Positions 16,195 to 25,018 are shown, numbered from the stretch's first letter. The stretch: DNA of 64,000 bases from Butyrivibrio sp. (GCA_017615275.1 JAGAAO010000092.1:1-64000); one strand, 5' to 3'. The notes: a model not told the origin generated them from the sequence alone. Program-made: numbers and translations.

Positions 16195-17790
16195 TTACTC
16201 ACTAAGTTTTACGACGAGTGTTCCGTCAACTTCCTGAATGCTGCCTTCCTCGGGGAAAACAGGCATGTTCTTTACTTGCTCGGTTTCGCGCACATCTTTT
16301 TCGTGCCAGAACTCGCATTTCATATAATCTATTCCAAGATAATCATTGAAATATTTGCTGAATGCGTCTGTATTGTCTCGCCATATAATGTCATAAGGAG
16401 CAATGGTTCCTATAAGAATATCATCGTATTCTTCAAGATTGTAGGCACCGCGCATGTCTTCGGGAGAACCGTAGAATGATAGCGGAGTATCATATGTATA
16501 ACCCATGCGGTCCAGTTCAGATACTACTCTGTATGCGGCGGTTTTGTACATGTCATATTTAATACGCATGCAGTCTTCGAATACAATATGATAAGAAATG
16601 CTTATAAGCGCATATGCAGCCATGACAACCGCACCAAAAGAGTACAGGCATTTTTTTATCAGAGTACTCTGAGTATTTATCGAGATTGAATTGTTTATCA
16701 TCAGCGCAACAATGATATAAATGTAGTTGTTGGTCGGGAACATCAAGCTGCCTGTATCCGCATAACTTGATACCTGAGGCGCAAGTATGTTGACACCTCT
16801 AATTGATAAAGGAAGAATTAAGCAGATCGCAACGATCAGTACCGATTTCAAAAGCTTTGAGGATTGTTCTGATTTTTTGATCTTAAAAATATGATAAGCA
16901 ATTATAGCTGCGAAAATTCCAAATACAATGATATTGATCTTTCCGCGTGAGTTCCATGCATTGTTTATAAATTCGTTCTTGGAAAAGAAGTGCATAACAA
17001 AGTACGAATATGCGGTTACGATGGACTTTGGAATAAGCGCAGGATTCATAGATGATTCCATTGTGGATATTCCGTGATAGTCCGATAATTTGCTGGAGCG
17101 GAATGTCAAATATACTCTGTAGATAATGAGTGTGGCGCCGGAAAAAAGTAAGAGCAATGCACCTTTCTTTAAAACTGCAGAACTTTCTTTTTCTGTATAA
17201 AGCAGTTCAAAAAGCAGTGCAATCAAGCAGAACGTTGTTGCTACTGTGATATAGCTTTGATAGGTGGATGTTGCCATGATCAATAACAAAAATCCGACGA
17301 TTATTTTAATCCAGTTTTTGGAATCCAGTCCCTTTATCCAAGCCAGAAAAGCGAGTACGCCAAGAAGATGAGCAAAAGAGTAACTTGCCTCGCAATAGTA
17401 GTAAGTTGACAGGCTCTCAATATTTTGATTCAGGAAAAGAAAAAAAGGAATAAATAAAAGCACCAAAGATGTTTTATTTGCAAACGATCTAATTATTATG
17501 ACAAAGATAATAGAAATAAAAGTAATAAGTAATATAATACTGAGGCTGGGAACATATCTGTAAGTTCCGAATCTGTCCCAGTAATGTATCATAAATCTTC
17601 CCTGATAACCTTCCCAGGAATAGTCTTCTCCGTGGGAGTACAACGAATAGAGCACGCCATCGCCGCTTGCTAACGGTGCAGTGATAGCAGGAAGATACAT
17701 GATGAATCCTACTATAAATGAATATAAAAATGAAAGTGGTGTGCTTGTTAATATTCTCGTTGTGTAATCTTCAATTTTTTTGATTGACAT
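16195..17790 (-). CDS. GtrII-type glucosyltransferase-domain membrane protein
   Basis: A 531-residue polytopic membrane protein with about ten helices. The N-terminal loop SGDGVLYSLYSHGEDYSWEGYQGRFMIHY, next to the first helix, has the acidic and R/F features of the GtrII (glucosyltransferase II) family, which transfers glucosyl groups from a lipid carrier to cell-surface polymers on the outer face of the membrane. In a Gram-positive such a protein may decorate wall teichoic acid or other polysaccharide; this is inference. The C-terminal 120 residues are extracytoplasmic (PLSFYGSPEDMRGAYN and so on). It seems to be a single gene, following a terminator. Confidence 0.7.
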   Translation of the reverse strand: MSIKKIEDYTTRILTSTPLSFLYSFIVGFIMYLPAITAPLASGDGVLYSLYSHGEDYSWEGYQGRFMIHYWDRFGTYRYVPSLSIILLITFISIIFVIIIRSFANKTSLVLLFIPFFLFLNQNIESLSTYYYCEASYSFAHLLGVLAFLAWIKGLDSKNWIKIIVGFLLLIMATSTYQSYITVATTFCLIALLFELLYTEKESSAVLKKGALLLLFSGATLIIYRVYLTFRSSKLSDYHGISTMESSMNPALIPKSIVTAYSYFVMHFFSKNEFINNAWNSRGKINIIVFGIFAAIIAYHIFKIKKSEQSSKLLKSVLIVAICLILPLSIRGVNILAPQVSSYADTGSLMFPTNNYIYIIVALMINNSISINTQSTLIKKCLYSFGAVVMAAYALISISYHIVFEDCMRIKYDMYKTAAYRVVSELDRMGYTYDTPLSFYGSPEDMRGAYNLEEYDDILIGTIAPYDIIWRDNTDAFSKYFNDYLGIDYMKCEFWHEKDVRETEQVKNMPVFPEEGSIQEVDGTLVVKLSE

Positions 17791-17824
17791 ATTATATTAC
17801 CTTTTCACATTTTTATAATAAAAA

Positions 17825-17857
17825 ACAGCAGTAAAAATTTTTCACTGCTGTAAAGAA
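17825..17857 (-). terminator. Terminator of the minus-strand lipoprotein gene
   Basis: ACAGCAGT and ACTGCTGT with an A/T loop; on the minus strand the stem is followed by TTTTTTATT, so it ends transcription from the gene at 17909-18751. Confidence 0.75.
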
Positions 17858-17908
17858 TACCACAAATGGTAAATGATGTTAAGAAAAACCTTGTTTCGTA
17901 TAGCGCGA

Positions 17909-18751
17909 TCAGATTTCAGACAGGGATTTTTTTACTTCCTCAAAAGTAAAAGAACTCACCTTGCTCTCTACCTTATTTGATAATTCGGTATCGATGGAAC
18001 CAAATTGATCTTGATCAAAGGGGCAAAGAAGAATTTTGTCTTTGTCACCTGCCTTGCCGATAATTATTGCGTCATCATATCCATCAGCGTTGTAATCATA
18101 AAAATCTATTGATTCAACATTGTTTATTGCGTTGTTGAGGTTATCGTGCGGAATGATGCGATCTATCTGGTCGTTGTTCTGTACAAATAAAATTACATCA
18201 TAAATATCGGCGAGTTGATATTGGTGGTATGTGTATATATTGACCTTGCCATAAGGCTTGATTTCTGTTTCAAAAGAAAGAGCGGGGGTGCATCCTGTTT
18301 CGTAGTCATACTCATTTGAGATAATATGGTAGCTGTTGTCTTGCTTTTTTAATACTATATCGCGAGCAGGGAAAACGAGTTCGGCAGGGTTATCACCATC
18401 TGTGACTTCAACTTTTACCGTAAGAATATTTTCATCTTTGGTTCCGGATGTACACTTATATTCTCCGTATTCATATCCGGGCTCGTATGAGTCGAGTATG
18501 TATTGTTCCTGGGAATCATCGTAATGATTGGCACGAACTATATCCATGATCTCGCCTTGATTAAAGAATTCGGTTAAGTCGTTTAACTCATCAGCTGTTA
18601 ATGGAGTGCCTTTGTTTTCGGTAGATTGAACCGAAGTTTTGCCTGAAGTATCTGCAGTCGCAGCGGTTGATTCTGTTATAGCTGCGCCTTGTCCGCATCC
18701 TGTTAATGCGAAGCAAGCTGTAAATACAATAGGTAAAATATGTTTCTTCAT
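17909..18751 (-). CDS. Lipoprotein with calcium-type DG motif
   Basis: A 280-residue lipoprotein; lipobox LTGC at residue 19, GAGGAA before the ATG. A short S/T/E linker leads to a domain with helical DELNDLTEFFNQGEIMDIV. Near residues 210-230, SIDFYDYNADGYDDAIIIG is a clear D-x-N-x-DG-x-x-D motif as in integrin/VCBS calcium loops, followed by DKDKILLCPFDQDQFG. A single such motif does not make a propeller, and the overall fold is unknown. Other lipoproteins in this window share the pattern. Separate from folC by 75 bases and ended by its own terminator. Confidence 0.65.
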   Translation of the reverse strand: MKKHILPIVFTACFALTGCGQGAAITESTAATADTSGKTSVQSTENKGTPLTADELNDLTEFFNQGEIMDIVRANHYDDSQEQYILDSYEPGYEYGEYKCTSGTKDENILTVKVEVTDGDNPAELVFPARDIVLKKQDNSYHIISNEYDYETGCTPALSFETEIKPYGKVNIYTYHQYQLADIYDVILFVQNNDQIDRIIPHDNLNNAINNVESIDFYDYNADGYDDAIIIGKAGDKDKILLCPFDQDQFGSIDTELSNKVESKVSSFTFEEVKKSLSEI

Positions 18752-18826
18752 TGGTAGTTCCTCTTTCTGTAAATAAAAAATGCATCAGGAATCATTCTAT
18801 ACAAAATATATGTAGATTCTGTTAAA

Positions 18827-20110
18827 TCAGCCCGGATTAATAATCTTTTTGATCAGGTATAAAGACCCTTCGATGCAGGTAATCTCATTTTCTTTAATTA
18901 TATTTTCAAGTGCGATGTCTTCAACCAAAACAGTTGCTTCAACACCGCGGGTTCTTATCATCTTGGCAAGAATCTGCGGATCCATGGTTCTTTTGTTTGG
19001 AACGGCCGCAACATAACATTTCTTTGCGATAGGCATAAGCTCATCGAGAATGATATCGACCTCTTTATCGGCAAGAATACCAAGCAGGAATGTTATTTTT
19101 TTGCCCGGAAAATATTCTTCCAGAGATCTGCGAAGAACAGCGGCGCCTTGTCTGTTGTGTCCGCCGTCGACAATGACATAAGGATTTTCCCTGACAACCG
19201 TAAAGCGCCCGAACCATTCGGTCTTACTGATTCCGCGTTCTATAGCTTCGTCGGAAAAAGAAAAAGCTTTTTCTTTAAGCTTGTCTATAACAAGTAATGC
19301 AGTTGATGCATTTTCAATCTGATATGATCCAAGCAGTTTTGTCTTGTATATGCGGTCAAGTTTAAAACTCTGTCCCTGTAGACTTCGTTCTATCAAGGAA
19401 GGGATTTTTGTGTATTCTAAGGAAACGTTTTTTTCTGTGCAGGTTCTTTCGATTACTCTCTGCGTTTCGGGTTCCTGCGGTGCTGAGACAACAACGGTTC
19501 CTTTTTTTATTATTCCGGCTTTTTCGGTGGCAATCTCTGTGAGAGTATTTCCAAGGATCGACATGTGATCGTAGCTTATCGGAGTTATTACGGTGACGAG
19601 CGGAGAAGGAATAACGTTTGTGGTATCCGTCCGTCCGCCCATGCTCACTTCGAGAACTACAATGTCGCAGCCCATTTCCTTGAAATAAATAAAGGACATA
19701 ACGGTGAGAATTTCATATTCGCTCGGAAAGATATTCTTTGCTGCAAGCTCGTCATAGGCAGGTTTTACCTTAGAGAACAGTCGCCCGAATTCTTTGTCGG
19801 AAATATCTGTGTTATTGACCTTAAAAAGTTCGTTGTAGCGGTACAAAAAAGGAGAGGTAAAAGTACCGACTTTAAGCCCCGATTCTATAAGAACCGAAGT
19901 GATGTAGGCGATAGTCGAACCTTTGCCGTTTGTCCCTGCGACATGGATATATTTAAGGTCGTTTTGCGGATTGTTCAGTTTTTCAAGAAGTGCCAGCTCT
20001 GCATCCAATGAGAAGAAATCCTTCTTGGGAGAATGAGAGTCTTTTGGCGGTTCAAAATGAGGCAATTTCCCGAAAAAAGAAATTGCCTCTTCATAATTAT
20101 ACTTTTGCAT
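18827..20110 (-). CDS. folC: Folylpolyglutamate synthase/dihydrofolate synthase
   Basis: A 427-residue Mur-ligase-fold enzyme that adds glutamate to folates (and may make dihydrofolate). The ATP loop is VAGTNGKGSTIAYI; TSPFLYRYNELFKVN is the FolC folate/omega-loop region; VVLEVSMGGRTDTTN and SYDHMSILGNTL bind magnesium and ATP, and DGGHNRQGAAVL is the C-terminal signature. The ATG at 20110 is preferred over an upstream start at 20143 because it directly follows the region ending folT (14-base overlap) and starts the conserved part. It is the second gene of the folT-folC operon, so it lies under the upstream THF riboswitch. Polyglutamylation would retain imported folate. Confidence 0.92.
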   Translation of the reverse strand: MQKYNYEEAISFFGKLPHFEPPKDSHSPKKDFFSLDAELALLEKLNNPQNDLKYIHVAGTNGKGSTIAYITSVLIESGLKVGTFTSPFLYRYNELFKVNNTDISDKEFGRLFSKVKPAYDELAAKNIFPSEYEILTVMSFIYFKEMGCDIVVLEVSMGGRTDTTNVIPSPLVTVITPISYDHMSILGNTLTEIATEKAGIIKKGTVVVSAPQEPETQRVIERTCTEKNVSLEYTKIPSLIERSLQGQSFKLDRIYKTKLLGSYQIENASTALLVIDKLKEKAFSFSDEAIERGISKTEWFGRFTVVRENPYVIVDGGHNRQGAAVLRRSLEEYFPGKKITFLLGILADKEVDIILDELMPIAKKCYVAAVPNKRTMDPQILAKMIRTRGVEATVLVEDIALENIIKENEITCIEGSLYLIKKIINPG

Positions 20111-20612
20111 ATGATTTAACCCTGCCGAATGCTTGTAAAACAATATATAAGAAAATGATATTGAAAGGAAGCATGATAAGTTCTTTTGGAAGTCGCATCA
20201 TCAGGGTTGGATAGAACCCATTGTTGAAATACAACTTATCAAGCCAATAAGTATTCAAGAAGATACCTACAATCAGCGTATGAATTGCTTCTGCGGCGAT
20301 TACTCTTGGAATGGTGAGTTCCTTTTTGTATAGGATCACGCCATAGATGATTCCGCTGATGATTCCACTGATGGTAAAACCGGGGAAATATGGGCCTGTT
20401 GGTTTAACGATGAAACCGCCGATATCGATAAGTGCACCTACTATTCCGGCAATTCCGGGACCTAAGTACATGCCTGCTACACCGATAGGAAGTGAGCCGA
20501 ATCGGATCTCGATAAATTTGTTGATGGGTATCTTAAACAGTCCCAGTATTATACCGATAGCTGTCAACATACCTGCAATAGCGAGTGTTTTTGTGTTACG
20601 TAATTTTTCCAT
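20097..20612 (-). CDS. folT: Folate ECF transporter S component
   Basis: A 171-residue integral membrane protein with about six helices. It has the S-component pattern: N-terminal TLAIAGMLTAIGIILGLFKIPI, EIRFGSLPIGVAGMYLGPGIAGIVGALIDI, and GPYFPGFTISGIISGIIYG, matching FolT-like folate-binding subunits. It would use a shared energising module (EcfA/EcfT) encoded elsewhere, as expected for group II ECF systems. The 5' leader has a tetrahydrofolate riboswitch, which supports folate as the ligand. The ATG is 6 bases after GGAGGTGT, which is predicted to be sequestered. Followed by an overlapping folC. Confidence 0.9.
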   Translation of the reverse strand: MEKLRNTKTLAIAGMLTAIGIILGLFKIPINKFIEIRFGSLPIGVAGMYLGPGIAGIVGALIDIGGFIVKPTGPYFPGFTISGIISGIIYGVILYKKELTIPRVIAAEAIHTLIVGIFLNTYWLDKLYFNNGFYPTLMMRLPKELIMLPFNIIFLYIVLQAFGRVKSYAKV

Positions 20613-20618
20613 AATAAT

Positions 20619-20657
20619 ACACCTCCTGCAGTTTCCGTTTGTCTACAAGGGAGGTGT
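20619..20657 (-). promoter_or_regulatory. Hairpin sequestering the folT ribosome binding site
   Basis: The Shine-Dalgarno GGAGGTGT (20626-20619 on the minus strand) has a perfect 8-base complement ACACCTCC at 20657-20650, upstream in the same leader just after the THF aptamer. Pairing would hide the ribosome site. It is the probable expression platform and argues for translational control; how ligand binding favours it was not worked out. Confidence 0.65.
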
Positions 20658-20675
20658 TACACACTTCACTATGTA

Positions 20676-20769
20676 GCAGCGGGATGCGACCATAAAACCG
20701 CGGCTAAGCCTTCGTCCAAATGACAACTCCCTGTTCATTCGGCACTTGACGCTTTACAGTCTACTCTGC
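20676..20769 (-). ncRNA. Tetrahydrofolate riboswitch aptamer
   Basis: Reading the minus strand, the leader shows the THF riboswitch pattern in order: a P1 5' strand GCAGAGTAGA, then GCGTCAAGTG, AGGGAGTTGTC, the conserved GGACGAA, CCGCGG, and the 3' strand GCATCCCGCTGC. P1 is closed by GCAG/CTGC, where other members have GGAG/CTCC, a compensatory change. It lies between the promoter and folT, the gene most often controlled by this riboswitch in Firmicutes. Binding of reduced folate should lower translation of folT-folC. Confidence 0.85.
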
Positions 20770-20786
20770 GTTTTTTATTTTTCTGT

Positions 20787-20815
20787 ATTATATGTTCAGC
20801 TGAAAAGAATTTCAA
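20787..20815 (-). promoter_or_regulatory. Promoter of the THF riboswitch-folT-folC operon
   Basis: On the minus strand TTGAAA (20815-20810), 17 bases, TATAAT (20792-20787), 18 bases before the aptamer begins. Confidence 0.8.
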
Positions 20816-20856
20816 GATTCATTTCATACAAAAATATGAAATGAAAATAAAAAAAT

Positions 20857-20884
20857 ACTGACATTGGTTTACATCAATGCCAGT
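20857..20884 (-). terminator. Terminator of the 20892 lipoprotein gene
   Basis: ACTGGCATTG and CAATGTCAGT (minus strand) pair with one G-T, followed by ATTTTTTTATTTT. Confidence 0.8.
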
Positions 20885-20891
20885 AAATTTA

Positions 20892-21848
20892 TCAGCCTAC
20901 ATGTTCAATATTTTCAAATAATTCGTCTTCGCTCACGCCGTCAACGGTAACGGATGAAGGAAATTCAGTTTCGCCGTCCGACACATATTCATATGTTATG
21001 TAGCCGAGAAGCTCTCCGTCTTCGGATACAAAACTCATTGTATTCTTGGCTCCGACTTCATAGGTATCATTTGCTTCACTTGGAATGATCTTTTGTCCTG
21101 CGTCCAATGTCTTTGTCGGATTTCCTTTTTCGTCATTGAGTGTCAGAGATTTTTTTAAAGTAAGCTCCTTTGAACCGCCATAGCCCGGGCGTACTTTGGA
21201 CATTTTATCTTCTGTGGAAAATCCGGTATCGCCATAAGAATAGTTTTTGCAAAGATCCCAATTGCCAAATGCAGTGCAATAACTGTAAGCAACTAAATTA
21301 TTTTCGCTGATGCTCTCGGCATCGTTACTGATTGCCATGTCCTTCAGTCTGTCTTTTTCGACAAAAGAGCCGTTATCCCATTTGTACAGTACTACATCAA
21401 CAATATTGGAGAAACCGCTGCGGGATGCGAGGAGGTAATCTCCGGTGCTCTTGTGGACAAAGTACGTATCAACGTCTTCGCATAAATTGGTTTCTTCTTC
21501 TGTAATGAGATCTAAGGTTTTATCATTTGTTTTTAAAGTATATGTTTCACCCCAGTCTGTAGTTCCATAAGTTAAAACAAGAGAATCCATATTTCCGTCA
21601 TTGCCAAGGTCGATACTCTTTTCATCGTCGACATCTAATTTCACAGAATAAAAATCACCTGCTTCGTTGCCGGATTTCTCGGTGCTTTCAGTGTTTTCTG
21701 CATCTGTATCGGATGAAACTTCAGCTGTTGTATCAGCACTTTCGTCAGTGCTTTCTATTATAGTCTGGTTGTTGTCAATTCCGTTGCATGAAACGAGTAA
21801 AGTTGAAGAAAGCGTAAGCGCTAAATATTTTAATTTGTTTCGTATCAT
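20892..21848 (-). CDS. Acidic-linker lipoprotein, paralogue of the gene at 8549
   Basis: A 318-residue lipoprotein; the ATG follows TAGGAG. Lipobox VSC with cysteine at residue 21, then a D/E/T/S linker. The mature part starts FYSVKLDVDDEKSIDLGNDGNMDSLVL and ends with LTLKKSLTLNDEKGNPTK, GQKIIPSEAND, FVSEDGELLGYI and DELFENIEHVG. The order of these blocks matches the plus-strand lipoprotein at 8549-9478, so both come from one ancestral gene duplicated and inverted. The C-terminal block reads like a small SH3-like or DUF-type unit. Function unknown. Confidence 0.7.
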   Translation of the reverse strand: MIRNKLKYLALTLSSTLLVSCNGIDNNQTIIESTDESADTTAEVSSDTDAENTESTEKSGNEAGDFYSVKLDVDDEKSIDLGNDGNMDSLVLTYGTTDWGETYTLKTNDKTLDLITEEETNLCEDVDTYFVHKSTGDYLLASRSGFSNIVDVVLYKWDNGSFVEKDRLKDMAISNDAESISENNLVAYSYCTAFGNWDLCKNYSYGDTGFSTEDKMSKVRPGYGGSKELTLKKSLTLNDEKGNPTKTLDAGQKIIPSEANDTYEVGAKNTMSFVSEDGELLGYITYEYVSDGETEFPSSVTVDGVSEDELFENIEHVG

Positions 21849-22002
21849 AGATCTGTTCTCCTACTAAATGTAAATAACATAAAAAACACTAATAATACTA
21901 CAGCGGCTGTACAGGAAGTGCAATTCAGCGTGCTAATACGTTAGCAGAAAAATAATATAGTTGCGGTTGAATAGGGCCGGAATTATAATGTTAGAAACTC
22001 TC

Positions 22003-22017
22003 AACCAATGGTTGAAT
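22003..22017. repeat. 15-bp palindrome upstream of the XRE membrane gene
   Basis: TCAACCA and TGGTTGA, 7 bp each, with one central base. It lies about 75 bases before the start and could be an operator for the HTH protein. No expression evidence. Confidence 0.4.
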
Positions 22018-22093
22018 CGTTGATTCTACCAATAGTTCGTGTACAACAGCCAACAAGATATTTATATTTGAGCATGAAAGGAGAAACATTACG

Positions 22094-22912
22094 GTGAATC
22101 AAATCGACATAGGAAAATTCATTGCTGATTGCAGAAAAGAAAAAGGATTAACGCAGGTGCAATTGGCAGAAAAATTAAACATTACCGACAGAGCAGTATC
22201 TAAATGGGAGACAGGGAAAAGTATGCCTGATTCTTCTATTATGCTAGAACTTAGCAATATCTTGGGTGTTACGGTAAACGAACTATTAAGCGGAGAGAGG
22301 ATAGAAATGAACAATTACGAAGAAAAGGTAAGCGAAAATCTCATCGAGCTTACTAAAAAAGATGAGAATAATATGAATAAAAACGTTGTGATATCAATTG
22401 TTTATACAGTCACAATGGCTATAGCAATTATGGTGTGCTTTATATGCGACATATCAATTTCGGGAACATTGAGCTGGTCGCTTATTACTCTGAGTTCCAT
22501 ATTGGTGACATGGGTAGTTTCGTTTCCAATCACATTACTTGGAAAAAGAGGAATTTTTGTAGCAATGATTGCATTTAGCATTTTGGTCATTCCCTTTTTA
22601 TATGTGCTGAGTGTTCTTATTAAAGTAAAAGAAGTCTTTGGAATAGGTGTGCCTATGGCTGTTGTTTCGATTATCTTTTTGTGGATGACCTATTTTTTGT
22701 ATCGCAAGTTTAAAGAAAGAAAACTATTGGCGACAGGAATTGTATTTTTGATACTGATACCGGTCAGTTTTTTGTTAGATATCATACTGGCAAAAATACT
22801 TGGAACAGCGGCATTTAATGTTGTAGATATAATGTCTGTATTTTCATTATTGATAATTGCGTTTGCATTTATAATGGGTGACTATGCAAAGAATAAGGGA
22901 TATATAAGATAA
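22094..22912 (+). CDS. XRE-family regulator fused to a membrane domain
   Basis: A 272-residue protein starting with GTG 10 bases after GGAG. Residues 8-66 are an HTH_3 domain (LTQVQLAEKLNITDRAVSKWETGKSMPDSSIMLELSNILGV). A short hinge leads to about six membrane helices from residue 98 to 266. Proteins of this plan are widespread in Firmicutes and are thought to sense membrane or antimicrobial stress, though most are uncharacterised. It stands alone between a divergent lipoprotein and a terminator. The upstream gap has a palindrome TCAACCA-A-TGGTTGA near 22003-22017, which may be its operator. Confidence 0.8.
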   Translation: MNQIDIGKFIADCRKEKGLTQVQLAEKLNITDRAVSKWETGKSMPDSSIMLELSNILGVTVNELLSGERIEMNNYEEKVSENLIELTKKDENNMNKNVVISIVYTVTMAIAIMVCFICDISISGTLSWSLITLSSILVTWVVSFPITLLGKRGIFVAMIAFSILVIPFLYVLSVLIKVKEVFGIGVPMAVVSIIFLWMTYFLYRKFKERKLLATGIVFLILIPVSFLLDIILAKILGTAAFNVVDIMSVFSLLIIAFAFIMGDYAKNKGYIR

Positions 22913-22930
22913 AATAATGATAATTATTTT

Positions 22931-22968
22931 GCGGTTTACAGTCTTTGTTGATTGTGAGCCGCTTTTTT
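22931..22968 (+). terminator. Terminator after the XRE membrane gene
   Basis: GCGGTTTACA and TGTGAGCCGC pair through two G-T wobbles; TTTTTT follows. Confidence 0.75.
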
Positions 22969-23021
22969 GTTGGTATAATTTATGTATGACTTTGGGCTAT
23001 GAGGATATAGCAGAGACTGAT

Positions 23022-23039
23022 TTCAGGTACAGTTCAGGT
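23022..23039 (+). promoter_or_regulatory. Tandem TTCAGGT boxes upstream of the OmpR-type regulator
   Basis: Two TTCAGGT copies start at 23022 and 23033, exactly 11 bp apart, the phasing used by OmpR/PhoB response regulators binding head to tail. The same pair (TTCAAGT then TTCAGGT) occurs at 25085 and 25096 upstream of the VTC gene. The site likely mediates autoregulation. Confidence 0.6.
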
Positions 23040-23075
23040 TAAGTGTTTATCGTGTACTTAAAAGGAGAGCGTACA

Positions 23076-23747
23076 ATGCGGATTTTGATTGCAGAAGATG
23101 AAGTGGCAACAGCAAAGGCTTTAAAGGTACTTCTTGAAAAAGCGAAATATTCTGTTGATATAGTACACAATGGCGATGATGCATGGGACTATATTTCTTC
23201 AGGTTCATATGAGGTAGTTGTACTTGATATCATGATGCCGGGAATGAACGGGTTGGAAGTTCTGACTAAGATGCGAAAAGAGCAGATTTTCACTCCGGTT
23301 CTTATGTTGACTGCAAAGTCAGAGATAGAGGACAGGGTTGCCGGACTTGAAGCGGGAGCGGATGATTATCTGCCAAAGCCCTTTGCCACGAGTGAACTTA
23401 TTGCAAGAATCAAAGCGCTGGGACGCAGAAGTGAGAGCTATTCGGATCTTGAAAAGAAGGCGGGCAATCTTTTACTTGATGGAAACAGATATGAGATGCG
23501 TGTAAAAGATAAGAGCGTAAGCCTTACAAACAAAGAGTATCAGCTTATGGAGCTCTTTATCCAGCACCCTAAGCATGTTTTTTCCACAGAGCATCTAATG
23601 GAAAAGATATGGGGCTATGATTCTGATTCCGGCATAGATGTTGTCTGGACACATATCGGATACGTCAGGAAAAAACTGCGCGAACTGGATGCGGATGTTG
23701 AAATAAAAACAATAAGGGGAGCGGGCTACTCGCTGGAGGTGATGTGA
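23076..23747 (+). CDS. OmpR/PhoB-type response regulator
   Basis: The start is the ATG at 23076, after AAAGGAGAGC; an upstream in-frame start at 23043 has no site. The 223-residue protein has a receiver domain with acidic pocket E7-D8, phosphoacceptor D51 in VVLDIMMPGMNG, T79 and K101 in LPKPF. The C-terminal winged helix (about 125-220) has LTNKEYQLMELFIQHP and VWTHIGYVRKKL, the OmpR type. It overlaps the histidine kinase gene by one base (TGATG). The tandem repeats before it recur before the VTC-DUF4956-CotH operon, so this operon is a likely target. Confidence 0.93.
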   Translation: MRILIAEDEVATAKALKVLLEKAKYSVDIVHNGDDAWDYISSGSYEVVVLDIMMPGMNGLEVLTKMRKEQIFTPVLMLTAKSEIEDRVAGLEAGADDYLPKPFATSELIARIKALGRRSESYSDLEKKAGNLLLDGNRYEMRVKDKSVSLTNKEYQLMELFIQHPKHVFSTEHLMEKIWGYDSDSGIDVVWTHIGYVRKKLRELDADVEIKTIRGAGYSLEVM

Positions 23748-25018
23748 TGTTAAAAAAGATGCGCCGGCGAGTTATTTTTGCAGCCATGCTCGCCTTTTTT
23801 TCAGTTATTGTCGTGATCGCGGTTCTTGTGAATGTCGTAAATTATTGCGTTGAAACAAAGCGTGCGGATGACCTGCTTTCTCATATTATTGAGGATTTTG
23901 AAAAGAGAGAAGCGCTTGGAGAGGGGCCTGATAACAGACCGGGACCGGAGCAGGGGCCGGATAAAGGGCCGGATGGCAGAGGCCCTGCTCCGTTCATGGT
24001 GTTGCCTGATGTGGAAGCGAATTACATGACAAGATTTTTTGTTGTCATATTTAATGAAGACGGAACAGCTACGTCAGTATTTACTGATTTTATTGCTTCT
24101 ATTAATGAGGAAGAAGCTGTAAATTACGCGCATCAAATATTGGCTAAAGGAAAAGCGCGGGGATATTTCAATGAATACCGATATCTTAATACCGGAAGTA
24201 ACGGCAGAAAAGTTGTGGTATTTCTGAACTCGATAAGAGAATTGCAGTCCATGCGCTCTCTGCGCATATTGACGCTTATCATATCGGTTGTAAGTCTTAT
24301 TGCGCTGTTTCCGCTGGTATATCTCTTTTCCGTAAAGGCTATCAAACCCATCGTGCGAAATGTTGAGATGCAGAAACAGTTTATAACGGATGCAGGACAT
24401 GAGCTGAAAACCCCGCTCACGTCTATTTCAACAAGTCTTGAAGTTCTCTCAATGGAGCATGGTGAGGATGAGTGGACGGATAATATAAAAAATCAGGTTG
24501 GGAGATTGTCCAAGCTTGTAACTGAGCTGGTTGCTCTTTCTAAAATGGATGAGGCGACGCCGATTCCCGAAAAAGAGCATTTTTCCATGAGCGATGTAAT
24601 ATGGGAAGTGATTGAAGTATATAAGCCTCAGATCAAGGCGTGTGGAAAAACTCTTAATGTAAACATCTGCGAAGGCATTTCGATGGTAGGGGAAAAGGCT
24701 GCGATACAACAGATGATTTCGGTTCTGTTGGACAATGCTGTAAGATACTCAAATCCAAAGAGCGAGATATGCCTGAGCCTTTCCAAGAAAAAGTCTCATA
24801 TTATTCTTGAAGTGATGAATAAATGTAATTATGAAGTTCCGCCCGATGTGGAAAAACTTTTCGACCGCTTTTACAGGCCCGATGAATCGAGAAACTCACG
24901 GTCCGGTGGAAGCGGAATAGGGCTTGCGATTGCCAAAGCTGTTGTGGAAGCACACGCGGGTACGATCAAAGCGAGCTGTCCCGACGGAAAAGAAATGACT
25001 ATAACAGTGGTTTTTTAG
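23747..25018 (+). CDS. Sensor histidine kinase
   Basis: A 423-residue membrane kinase; the ATG at 23747 is 7 bases after GGAGG and is preferred to GTG at 23744. Helices lie at about residues 9-31 and 172-196. The external loop (32-171) contains a P/G/D-rich segment, EGPDNRPGPEQGPDKGPDG, compositionally like the linker of the CotH protein downstream. The H-box FITDAGHELKTPLTSI has H218. N-box QMISVLLDNAVRYS, FDRFYRPDESRN and GGSGIGLAIAKAVVEAH complete the ATPase. It should phosphorylate the regulator encoded just upstream. The signal sensed is unknown. Followed by an unusual stem and a terminator before the VTC gene. Confidence 0.92.
   Translation: MLKKMRRRVIFAAMLAFFSVIVVIAVLVNVVNYCVETKRADDLLSHIIEDFEKREALGEGPDNRPGPEQGPDKGPDGRGPAPFMVLPDVEANYMTRFFVVIFNEDGTATSVFTDFIASINEEEAVNYAHQILAKGKARGYFNEYRYLNTGSNGRKVVVFLNSIRELQSMRSLRILTLIISVVSLIALFPLVYLFSVKAIKPIVRNVEMQKQFITDAGHELKTPLTSISTSLEVLSMEHGEDEWTDNIKNQVGRLSKLVTELVALSKMDEATPIPEKEHFSMSDVIWEVIEVYKPQIKACGKTLNVNICEGISMVGEKAAIQQMISVLLDNAVRYSNPKSEICLSLSKKKSHIILEVMNKCNYEVPPDVEKLFDRFYRPDESRNSRSGGSGIGLAIAKAVVEAHAGTIKASCPDGKEMTITVVF

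Noticed and set aside
24049..24420. Minus-strand open frames inside the histidine kinase
   Set aside because: They oppose a gene with complete conserved motifs and lack ribosome sites and recognisable products.
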